The notes below the pieces were generated by a model. The model was not told the DNA's origin. It made no database searches and saw nothing but the letters and a program-made list of their open reading frames with translations. A stretch of DNA of 11,026 bases from Candidatus Cloacimonadota bacterium. GTDB lineage: Bacteria > Cloacimonadota > Cloacimonadia > Cloacimonadales > WRIO01. Positions 1 to 8,200 of this stretch are shown here, one piece after another. The DNA lies in the NCBI GenBank assembly GCA_023230175.1, contig JALNXV010000088.1:1-11026 (forward strand), written 5' to 3'. How positions within the stretch are numbered: position 1 is the first letter of the stretch; each line of letters begins with the position of its first letter. The position numbers and the translations under genes were made by a program.

Positions 1-830
1 CCTCGCTTGCCGAGGTGCTGAGAATGGTTGCTGGATGGGCTTCGGAGTATCAGGACAACCTTGCAGCAAGCTATCGCAGTCTGGAGATTCAGGGAAAGCT
101 GTTCGATATTATCCAGGACTGCGGAGGTGAAGAAGAGAGCGGGATGCTCTATTCCACAGACCTTGAGAGGGAGCTGATGGATGCAGTTGCAAAGAGGGAT
201 CTTGAGACCGCGCAGGCTGCTGCAGAGAAGGAGATCTGGCTGTTTTCCCATTATCATTCAGAGCAGAGCGGAATGCTCAGAATGCGGATGCAGGAGATGG
301 TGACGCTGTTCTCCCGCGCTGCATTGAGTGCTCATGCCGATGAATCACAGGTATGGACGCTGTGCCAGAAGCTGTACAGCAGCCTGGCATTCCAAAGACC
401 GATTGAGGGGCAGATAAGCTGGATAAAGGCAGCTCTGGCTCAGTTCGTGGGCTTGATCTCGGATGAATCGAAAGGGGAGTATTCTGCGGATGTAGAAAAG
501 GCAATCCGATATGCCAATGGCAATTACCGCCGGATCGTGTCACTTGACGAGGTTTCCGAGAAGGTGGGGCTGTCGCCTAATTACTTCTGCCGCATCTTCC
601 GCAGGGAAACCGGGCAGACCTGGGTGGAGTACATGAACCGGGTGAGAGTGGAGAAGGCCTGCAATCTGCTTTCAGGTACGAAATACGAAATGTCTAAGAT
701 TGGCGAAGCATCAGGGTTTGGCAGTCAGATAACATTCTGCAAAGTATTCAGGCGCATCAAGGGAATGAGCCCATCGGAGTTCAGAAAGCAGCATACGAGG
801 ATTTTTGTGTATTCAAATGAACAGCAATAA
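1..830 (+). CDS. AraC-family transcriptional regulator with PocR-type linker, 5'-truncated by the window edge
   Basis: The frame is open to the left edge (codons from base 3), so the N-terminus lies outside the window; the GTG at 15 is only an internal codon. The C-terminal ~100 residues are a standard AraC DNA-binding domain with two helix-turn-helix units: one encoded around 533-613 (SLDEVSEKVGLSPNYFCRIF) and one around 683-765 (MSKIGEASGFGSQITFCKVF), followed by the family ending GMSPSEFRK. The preceding helical stretch (about 150-450, beginning LERELMDAVAKRD) is the kind of linker seen between a PocR small-molecule-binding domain and the AraC domain, so a PocR sensor probably lies upstream. 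It likely binds DNA as a ligand-responsive activator, target unknown. Its last 167 coding bases before base 811 are duplicated at 10604-10770. In this copy the protein runs six residues (YSNEQQ) beyond where the other copy stops, which suggests a replaced gene end. Confidence 0.9.
   Translation, partial: SLAEVLRMVAGWASEYQDNLAASYRSLEIQGKLFDIIQDCGGEEESGMLYSTDLERELMDAVAKRDLETAQAAAEKEIWLFSHYHSEQSGMLRMRMQEMVTLFSRAALSAHADESQVWTLCQKLYSSLAFQRPIEGQISWIKAALAQFVGLISDESKGEYSADVEKAIRYANGNYRRIVSLDEVSEKVGLSPNYFCRIFRRETGQTWVEYMNRVRVEKACNLLSGTKYEMSKIGEASGFGSQITFCKVFRRIKGMSPSEFRKQHTRIFVYSNEQQ
644..810 (+). repeat. Left copy of a 167-bp direct repeat (3' end of the AraC gene)
   Basis: This segment aligns without gaps to 10604-10770. 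There are seven mismatches in 167 bases, at 650, 659, 770, 783, 785, 797 and 798, and 660-769 is a 110-bp run of perfect identity. Similarity ends abruptly at 811, just where the right copy reaches its stop codon. The repeat is the coding sequence for the second helix-turn-helix of the regulator. It is probably the left attachment-type boundary of the island; any crossover would most simply lie in the identical run. Confidence 0.95.
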
Positions 831-842
831 ATCCGAATTTGG

Positions 843-871
843 TTGATTTATGATGCTTTAAATGGGATAAT
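843..871 (+). promoter_or_regulatory. Sigma70-type promoter for the four-gene operon
   Basis: TTGATT (843-848) is separated by exactly 17 bases from GATAAT (866-871), giving 4/6 and 5/6 matches to the consensus. Transcription would start near 878, leaving an untranslated leader of about 80 bases before the ATG at 957. It lies inside the island, just past the left repeat, so the operon would carry its own promoter and not depend on the upstream regulator. No clear operator palindrome or terminator was seen in 831-956. Confidence 0.55.
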
Positions 872-956
872 TATCAATATATCAGGAAATTCAGGGGATT
901 TGAATTGGGTCTATTGCTTCATTTTTTGCTAGTAATTCGTATTTTGTTTGATTCCT

Positions 957-2513
957 ATGGCAAGTAAATTAACTCAATTCGGGAAGACTGTTGCAGAATC
1001 TCTTCAGTTAGGTTTTGAAGAGGAGAGTGAGATTGTCCTTGTTTTTACTGAAGATTCAGTCAATGAGATTTGTTCAAGTATTGGTATTTCAAAAAAAGAT
1101 TTAATGATTGAGTGTAGAAATTTCTTTGTAGATGCTGCAAATGCAGTTGATTATAGAGGCAATTTTTACAACAGCCTTGGAGTATGTGCAATTCAAGTTA
1201 TGATTGCATATCAATGTGTAGCCAATGATCAGAAATCTTACAATGATAAACTTTCCAGGTATCTTGATATTTCTGAAACTGAATTGCAAGGTGTTTACAG
1301 CAATTCCAGTTTTTCTAGTGGTTTTGAACCAAGGCAGGAGAAACTTTGGAAATTTGTTTCCGACGAATTGAGTGAAAGATACCAGTTGAAATTGCTTATT
1401 CCTGAACCGACAATTTATTCTGGAAGATATGTTCAGTTTCCCAGATCGCAGCAGCTTTTCAGCCTTCGGCGTTATCATCAATGGGAAAAACACTTCAAAA
1501 CACGATGCAAGATTAGTCATGGATCAACTTATTCCTTTTCGGAATTCTCTGAAAGAGTATTTGGAAATGCTCAGGCATGCACTGGCAATCCATATTTCCC
1601 CTACTTAGATTTGAGAATGCTCGAAAGATTAGCAAGACGTGCGATTTTCTATTGCTTCTGTAATTGGTCAATTTCAGATCAGAAGGCTGAATTGTCTAGA
1701 AAGCCAACTATTTCAAGCAGCACCCATTCTGATTCATTTTTTCTAAGTACTGATAATGAGAAACAAACGTACAAAGTTCGAAACGGAAAAGGTAAAGAAC
1801 AGGTTCCGGAAAATATTACTTCGAAAGAACTGCTTTTTGTATTTGATGAGAATTATGAAGATTGGACTGAAGTAGAGAAACTAAGTTTTGATAAAACATG
1901 TGGCGTTTTAGCAGATTTAGGCAAGATAAAGAGTCTTTGCCCAAGAATATTCGACATCAGCAGGCAGTATTCAAACGAGAATTGCAAGTCAAGCAGAATA
2001 CGTTTTTTTGCAATTTTTCCTGAATCCTCTTTTGATTGCATTCCTGAGCGTTGGAAAAAGCAAAGTTCAAGCAAAGGGATTGAACTGATTGGAGGGTTGA
2101 AAGGCCAGAATAAGCTATGGATTGCAGGATTTCTACCAGCAATAAAGTTTCAAAGAAAACCTGATTACTTTTTTGTTGACTCTAAGAAAATTACTGTTTC
2201 AAAAGGCCTTTTGGACTTGAATTCCTGTAATTTGGGAGTCGGTTCGCATTCGCTTAAAGTCCCAGAGTATAGTCCCATTGTTATTGGGGTTACTTTATTG
2301 AAGCCAAGAACAATCAGTTTTGGTTGGTCCTGGAAAGCGGCTTTTTCATGCTTTCTTTCTTCCCCAGAAGACTGGATGCTATCTGGTTTAGAGTGGAAGA
2401 AAACTGAAAAGAGTGAGCACGCTGATAACATTGCAACGTGCAGAATGGGAAAAGCAGGAGTAAGGTACCAGAAGATGAGAGATAGATTTGTAAGAATAAG
2501 TAAGGAGTATTAG
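957..2513 (+). CDS. Unrecognised defence-operon protein, 518 aa (possible DruB-position protein)
   Basis: First gene of the operon. The frame opens after a stop at 933-935. The ATG at 957 (MASKLTQFG) is preferred over the in-frame TTG at 948, but neither has a convincing Shine-Dalgarno sequence, unlike the next gene. The N-terminal half (about residues 1-230) looks like a compact helical domain with a motif YVQFPRSQ at 158-165. A Ser/Thr-rich, probably flexible linker follows at about 240-285, and then a beta-rich C-terminal half. No catalytic motif, zinc cluster, signal peptide or membrane segment is visible. Size and position match the gene that precedes DruC, DruD and DruE in Druantia type I, but this is inferred from context. 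It is not DruA as far as I can see: it is long for DUF4338 and lies where DruB would be. Its stop is 3 bases from the next ATG, so translation is probably coupled. Confidence 0.85.
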   Translation: MASKLTQFGKTVAESLQLGFEEESEIVLVFTEDSVNEICSSIGISKKDLMIECRNFFVDAANAVDYRGNFYNSLGVCAIQVMIAYQCVANDQKSYNDKLSRYLDISETELQGVYSNSSFSSGFEPRQEKLWKFVSDELSERYQLKLLIPEPTIYSGRYVQFPRSQQLFSLRRYHQWEKHFKTRCKISHGSTYSFSEFSERVFGNAQACTGNPYFPYLDLRMLERLARRAIFYCFCNWSISDQKAELSRKPTISSSTHSDSFFLSTDNEKQTYKVRNGKGKEQVPENITSKELLFVFDENYEDWTEVEKLSFDKTCGVLADLGKIKSLCPRIFDISRQYSNENCKSSRIRFFAIFPESSFDCIPERWKKQSSSKGIELIGGLKGQNKLWIAGFLPAIKFQRKPDYFFVDSKKITVSKGLLDLNSCNLGVGSHSLKVPEYSPIVIGVTLLKPRTISFGWSWKAAFSCFLSSPEDWMLSGLEWKKTEKSEHADNIATCRMGKAGVRYQKMRDRFVRISKEY

Positions 2514-2516
2514 GGC

Positions 2517-4448
2517 ATGAATATTGATCCAGAGAATTGCAGATGTTTAGTGAAGATGAATTCTCAGAAGGGAGGTAATAGTGCTTCTTTTAAAGTATTA
2601 GCAGTTGTTGATAAGGAATCCGGGAAAATCATTGAAAAGGATCATGATTCTCTTGGAATGTTTTTTTTCCCATACGGAAACCTTTTCGCTCCATCCTTCT
2701 TTGATTACGAAAGCATTCCCGAGTGTGTAAAAGAGCAAGCAAAGAAAGGTTATTTCTTTGAGGCTTCGTGGATACAGTCATCTAAGGGAGGTCTTCTAAA
2801 TGACCGTTACAATCTTGATTGCAATTCTAGAATTAATCCTGTGTACATTAGTTGGAATCGCAGATGGCATCAAGGCAGTCAAGTATTGTTTCATCTGAAT
2901 ACGTCTTCAGTTCCTGATGTTTTTGAAAATGAAACACTGTTCATTCCTTACGATTCGGATTCTGAACTTATATTCAATGAAGTTGTTATTAAAAATGGCA
3001 GTTTCGCTGCTGCAAAAGGAAAAGAAATCTATGAATATCCCTGCGGATTTAGTTTCTTTAAAAAGTATAATCTTGAAATCGAGAAGGATTTGTATATCGC
3101 TTCGAAAAAAGCAAAGGATCATCTTTTTTCTTCCGATTCTATCGGAAGCGTCGATATGATGAATTCGACACAACTTGCAGATTGGTTTAAGTCGAAGTTG
3201 AGAAACAGAGATGAACTAAGTCAAGACGATGTTAATTCTTTTATTGGAGTATTAAGGAAAAACGCTGAAGATTGTGTTGAAGATGATTCTCTCAGGTTTC
3301 AAAGAATTGAAAGTTGTAAGAAACTTGTAGATTCAGCTTTTTTGTCTGATGATGATCTCAATTCGATTATAAGATATTCAAGCGCTTTGCAGAAACAGCT
3401 TAATGAAAAGATTGACATGATGGTTAAGGAACAGAAACAGGAAGAAGCAAAGTTTTTTTATTCTAGGAAAACTGACTTTGAAGCAAGTTTGAATAATAAA
3501 AGAATTGAGTTCGTTGCCCACCTTAAAAGCCAAGCGGCAGAGAAAGAGAAAGCTTTACAGGAGTTGGAGAACAAGTTTTATTCTGAGCTTGCGGAACAAG
3601 AAAAGATTGAGAAAGACAATGAGAAGCATAACCAGTTATTAGAAGAAAAGAAGAAAGAAATTGCTGAACTTTCTAGTAATAAAGACATGATTGTGCAAGA
3701 AATCAAAATATTGGCAGGAATCGGAAATTCAAACAGCCGAGATTGCTTGGAAAAGATTGAAGAATCGATTCTTGATGAAGAGTACTATGAAAAAAACCAG
3801 AAAGAAGAGTTCGTTGACGAACCTTATGACGATCACTATGAGGATTATCAAAGAATAATTGGCGGTGAACTAAGCCGTGAATTGAAAAATGAAATAGTCA
3901 GTTTGCTTTACCACAAGGCAACTGTAGTGCCAAGCATTTCCTATCCATATATTCTAGCCCATTTCATTGGTGATTGTTATGTGAAGAATATTCTTGTTGA
4001 ACATGAATTCTACCATTTTTCAGATTTCAAGAAATGCGGTCTTGTTGATTTCTGGAATAGAGCTATAGAGAAACCTGAATCAAATTTCATATTGATCTTT
4101 CAGAACATTAATTTAGTTCCTCCAGAAAGCGGATTGCAGAGTATGTTCGATTTAGTCAATGATGCTAGGGTTACGATGCCTGGGATAAAAGCAAAAGGGT
4201 TTCCTGGCAATCTGAGAATAGTGGCAACAATGCTCCCAGTCGCTGGGAGTGATGCAATTGGCTTGCCAATTAACCATGAACTATTCACTGGTTGGAGTTT
4301 TGTAGGACATCCAGGAGCAGAATCAAATAATCTGAATCTGAGAAAAGCGACGGGGAGAACGGCCTCTTATTCTTTGAAATTAGGAAACATCAAGATTAAA
4401 GAAGAGAGTTCAAATGAGGTCGGGTTTGACTACTATTCAAAATACTGA
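2517..4448 (+). CDS. Coiled-coil protein with a degenerate AAA+-like C-terminus, 643 aa (possible DruC-position protein)
   Basis: The ATG at 2517 follows a strong AAGGAG (2502-2507) at 9 bases' spacing. Residues 1 to about 220 appear as a mixed beta-rich domain. A long charged coiled coil spans about 290-400, followed by a very acidic linker (about 410-445). The C-terminal 200 residues resemble a McrB-like AAA+ core: a hydrophobic strand in the Walker B position reads NFILIFQNIN (523-532), and a sensor-1-like strand reads NLRIVATM (565-572), followed by a pro-rich loop. The usual Asp-Glu of Walker B is replaced by Gln-Asn, and I see no Walker A P-loop, so if the fold is right this domain should not hydrolyse ATP. 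A scaffold or DNA-sensing role beside the helicase is a guess. It overlaps the next gene by 35 bases. The size is close to what I recall for Druantia type I DruC; homology is not established here. Confidence 0.88.
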   Translation: MNIDPENCRCLVKMNSQKGGNSASFKVLAVVDKESGKIIEKDHDSLGMFFFPYGNLFAPSFFDYESIPECVKEQAKKGYFFEASWIQSSKGGLLNDRYNLDCNSRINPVYISWNRRWHQGSQVLFHLNTSSVPDVFENETLFIPYDSDSELIFNEVVIKNGSFAAAKGKEIYEYPCGFSFFKKYNLEIEKDLYIASKKAKDHLFSSDSIGSVDMMNSTQLADWFKSKLRNRDELSQDDVNSFIGVLRKNAEDCVEDDSLRFQRIESCKKLVDSAFLSDDDLNSIIRYSSALQKQLNEKIDMMVKEQKQEEAKFFYSRKTDFEASLNNKRIEFVAHLKSQAAEKEKALQELENKFYSELAEQEKIEKDNEKHNQLLEEKKKEIAELSSNKDMIVQEIKILAGIGNSNSRDCLEKIEESILDEEYYEKNQKEEFVDEPYDDHYEDYQRIIGGELSRELKNEIVSLLYHKATVVPSISYPYILAHFIGDCYVKNILVEHEFYHFSDFKKCGLVDFWNRAIEKPESNFILIFQNINLVPPESGLQSMFDLVNDARVTMPGIKAKGFPGNLRIVATMLPVAGSDAIGLPINHELFTGWSFVGHPGAESNNLNLRKATGRTASYSLKLGNIKIKEESSNEVGFDYYSKY

Positions 4449-5247
4449 AGAATTGCAGGTGAGTATTGTCAATTGGGTAAGGCTCTGTCAGCCAGTCCTT
4501 TATGGCAACCTTAAGAAATCTTTCATGAAGCTTGTTCAGAAAGAAGCGGCTCTGTCTGTTTCCGAGATTGATTCTAATGCTTTTTATGACTTGGTTTTTC
4601 CTCTAATACAAATTGGAGTTCTTGAGTATGAAGTCAACTTAAATGGAAATACTGTGCTCTTCTTCCCAGAAGACAATTCAAAGATTAGAAGGCGACCTGA
4701 AAGACTCGATCGATTCGATATTTGTGAGGAATGCTGTGATATGCTATCGCAAGATGGTTTGTCATTGCTTTGCAGTTTGCCTTCAATTAATAAATATATT
4801 GACAATCTTGAAATCAGCTATGGCCATGATCTTAAGTACCGAGCCAATGATTATAACTTCAAATTAGAATTGCTGGATCCAAAGAAAGGCATGCCACCAG
4901 GCGTGTACAAAGAGAAGGATTATCCATTTTATCCATTTTATCTTGTTGATTGCAATGGAGTCTCCCGTAGGATTTTCCCATATCAGCAGTCTTTTGAATG
5001 CATGTTCTATGCCCGATGCTATAGCAGGATCAATAATGGCGTAAAGCTGTATGAGGCGAGAGGGGATGAACTTGAGCTGCTTTCCCCAGGAATTATTCCA
5101 CCGTTTATTTATCGTGCTCTTGTTATGCTTGATTGCAGTGTTCTGAAAACTGAAGAAGCATATCTTGGAAAGCAAAAAAAATACAGGCACATGACTTCTC
5201 TTGTCATAAATGAAATTGACAGGATTTTTGAAAGGAACAGAAGATGA
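4414..5247 (+). CDS. Small defence-operon protein with probable winged helix, 277 aa (possible DruD-position protein)
   Basis: The ATG at 4414 lies inside the end of the preceding gene (35-base overlap) with a GAAGAGAG ribosome site at 4401-4408. Its stop overlaps the helicase start in an ATGA arrangement (5244-5247). Residues of about 10-85 read as three helices followed by a beta hairpin (GVLEYEVNLNGNTVLFF), the pattern of a winged helix-turn-helix, which suggests DNA or protein binding. The C-terminal half has an aromatic, Cys-containing stretch near 170-205 (YPFYPFYLVDC, then FPYQQSFECMFYARC). The three Cys in the central CEECC cluster plus these might bind a metal, but the spacing is not that of a standard zinc finger. 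No enzyme motif was recognised. Tight coupling with the helicase implies a stoichiometric partner. Functional assignment is by position only. Confidence 0.87.
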   Translation: MRSGLTTIQNTEELQVSIVNWVRLCQPVLYGNLKKSFMKLVQKEAALSVSEIDSNAFYDLVFPLIQIGVLEYEVNLNGNTVLFFPEDNSKIRRRPERLDRFDICEECCDMLSQDGLSLLCSLPSINKYIDNLEISYGHDLKYRANDYNFKLELLDPKKGMPPGVYKEKDYPFYPFYLVDCNGVSRRIFPYQQSFECMFYARCYSRINNGVKLYEARGDELELLSPGIIPPFIYRALVMLDCSVLKTEEAYLGKQKKYRHMTSLVINEIDRIFERNRR

Positions 5248-8200
5248 TTGATCCGATTAGAATTGGTGAAGAACTTCGTAATGAATACATTGATTATCTT
5301 GATTCAGGAATTAAGCTTAGATACGAAAGTGCAAGAAAGGAAAGGCGAGAGCTATTTAGTGGTCCAGGTGTGCTTATGCAACCCCCATACATTGAAATAC
5401 CAAATAAGTATGAAGGAAAAGAAACTTTGCAGGATGTGTGCTGTGAAATGAACATTTCTCAGGAGTTTGCTGAATTCATCGACACTGGGCTTTTTCATAC
5501 TGATTCCATTCCGGAAAAAACGCAAAGCAGACGTTTGTTTGAGCATCAGATTCAATCCTTGAAGGAATATGTTGTCAATAAACGAAATGTCGTTGTTACG
5601 ACAGGAACTGGTTCTGGAAAAACCGAGTGCTTTCTATTGCCGATTATCTACAATTTGATTGAGGAATCGAGAAATTGGGGTTCGCCTGATATCCGGTCTC
5701 GTGCTATGCGCTGCATGATTCTGTATCCGATGAATGCCCTTGCCGAAGATCAAATGGTTCGACTTCGCATGGCACTTGATGATTCTCGCTTGGATGAAAG
5801 GGGACCAATTGCTTGGTTGAATAAAAACAGGCATGAAAATCGGTTCTATTTCGGGCGGTATACGGGAAGAACACCAAAAACTTATAAAGACGAAGGTGAA
5901 GAACAGAAAACAGACGATTGGAAAGAATTAGCGGAAGAAGTGAACCAGGCTTACGAGGATTTGACTGCAAAAATTGAAAAAGATTCATCTAGCGAGGCAA
6001 CAGCTGATGCATTTCGGAAATATCGAGATCTACGGCAAATCCGGTTTTCTCAAGTTAGATCTGAAGCTGATAGTGCTGAACTGAATACAAGAAAAGAAAT
6101 GCTTGAAAATGCTCCAGATGTTCTGATCACTAACTACAGCATGTTGAATGTCATGCTGATGCGGGAAAAAGAAGATTGCATCTTTGATACTACAAAGAAG
6201 TGGCTTGAGAGTAACCCGGAGAATGTATTCACCTTAGTAGTTGATGAATTGCATACATATCGCGGGACCGCGGGAACAGAAGTTTCTTATATCATCAAGG
6301 TTCTTCTTGACAGGCTTGGACTTGATGCTGATTCTCCGCAAGTGCGTTTTATTGCTTCAAGTGCATCATTAGAATGCAATGATGAGTCAAAGGGTTTTCT
6401 AAAAGACTTCTTTTCGGTTTCAGATGTCAATAAGTTCGCGATAATTGGTGACAAGAGAAATCCATTGATTGATCCTTCTGCCTTGCCATCTATAGAAACG
6501 GAAATTCTTGAAAAAGTCGCTTTGATATGTACTAGCGATTCCGGAAAGAATGCAAACTGTGAGATGCAAATTAGTGAAATCATCCTTCAATCGTCTGGAA
6601 AGAGCATTTCTGAGTACACGGAGGATCGGAAGTTTACAGATTGGCTGAAATGGGCATGTCAACAAGAAAACGGTGAATTCAAAGCACAGTCAATAGGATT
6701 TCTTGCGGAGAAACTGTTTCCTAAAGAAAAGAATTGCATGTCTTTTCTCGAAGCCTTTCTATCTTTGATTAATCTTTCAAAAGATGAAACTTCTGCTTGT
6801 GCTCTTCCCCTCAGAGCTCATTATTTTGCAAGGAACATTGATCACCTCTGGGTGTGCACTAATCCAGACTGCAATGAAGTCAATGATCCTGAAGAGGATA
6901 GGTTTTTTGGAAAAGTCTATGGAAAGCCAGTGAAAAGGTGTTCCTGTGGAGCTATCGTCCTTGAATTGATTGTTTGTCGACAATGTGGTGAAGTCTACTT
7001 TTCTGCCTTTGCAAAACCTAATCCAGATCGGAGTATTACTCTAGAGTTGAATGATTCCTCTGTCTTGCAAGATGGACAAAGGGTAATAATTGCAAAGAAT
7101 CGTGAATATGAACAGGGAAAGAACAAGGATTTTGAAGAGTTTGATAATGAAACGCAGACAGGATGGAGATTCTGCCAGATAAACTGGATGACTGGTGAAT
7201 GCAAGTTCAATCGGTTTGGAGGATATGTTATTTACTCCTCATCTACTGACAGCCGGTTTCATGGGTTTCCTCATAAATGCCTGAATTGCGAATATGAAAT
7301 CAAGGAAAAGGATGACAATTCTTTCACTCCGCTTTTCTTTCATGGTTCAGGTGTTCAGAAGGTTAATCAGGTATTTGCTGATAAACTGATGGAGATTCTT
7401 CATCGAAATGAAGAAACTCCAAAACTTGTCCTTTTCTCTGATAGCAGGCAATCAGCTGCGAAGCTCTCTTCTGGTATTGAACTTGATCATTATTCTGATA
7501 CTTTGCGATCTGTCATTGTTCAGTCTTTTCATGGGAAGGAGCGAGAACGGGCTTTTCTCAGAAAGTACTATCATTCCATGGATGCTGATTTTTGGAATAA
7601 AAAGAATATCCCTGAAGATGTTATGGAGAGTGTTAAAAATAATTGGAATCTCAAACAAAAAAGGAATCAAATTAGAGATAGTTTTACTGAAGGAATTTCT
7701 GAAGAGGAGAAGGTGGATCTTGATGTTTTCCTCACTGACAAGGGTATTTCCTTGAAGCAGATATATAACAATGTCAAAAAAACCCTTTTAGAAAAAGGGA
7801 TCAATCCCGCTGGTCCATATCCAAGATACAACACGATGATAGACAACAAACCTTGGACTGCAATTATCGACTGGAACAAGAATGATTATAAGAATTTATC
7901 TCCAGGAACATCTGAAGACTATTTCAAATCTCAGATGATTCGCGAATCAGAAATTACTTCACTGGAATCAATTTTCGGACGTGGAAGGCAATCTTCAGTT
8001 GAACAGCTTGGAATTGGAAGGGTTGCCGTTATTCACGAGGAAGATAATGAAGTATTGAACTCTGTTGTAAGGCTATTCGGAGAGGGAAACCGGATAATTG
8101 ATAATACTACACAGTTCGTAATCGGTTCGCATGTTCCACGAAAGTTATCAAAATATCTGCGTGAAGTCTTCGGTTCATCAGGGCTCAGAGAAACTCAGAA

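Noticed and set aside
1101..1520. Open frame on the minus strand (139 aa) and other minus-strand frames within the operon
   Set aside because: They lie wholly inside well-supported plus-strand genes, lack plausible ribosome sites and read as low-complexity shadow translations.
7408..7755. Alternative plus-strand frame (115 aa) within the helicase gene
   Set aside because: It is out of frame with intact helicase motifs on both sides and its hydrophobic product is typical of shifted AT-rich coding sequence; no frameshift is needed to explain the helicase.
7774..7799. Programmed -1 ribosomal frameshift at the A7 tract
   Set aside because: The codon phasing (GTC AAA AAA ACC) does not fit an X XXY YYZ slippery heptamer, and the main frame already continues intact for about 930 more codons.
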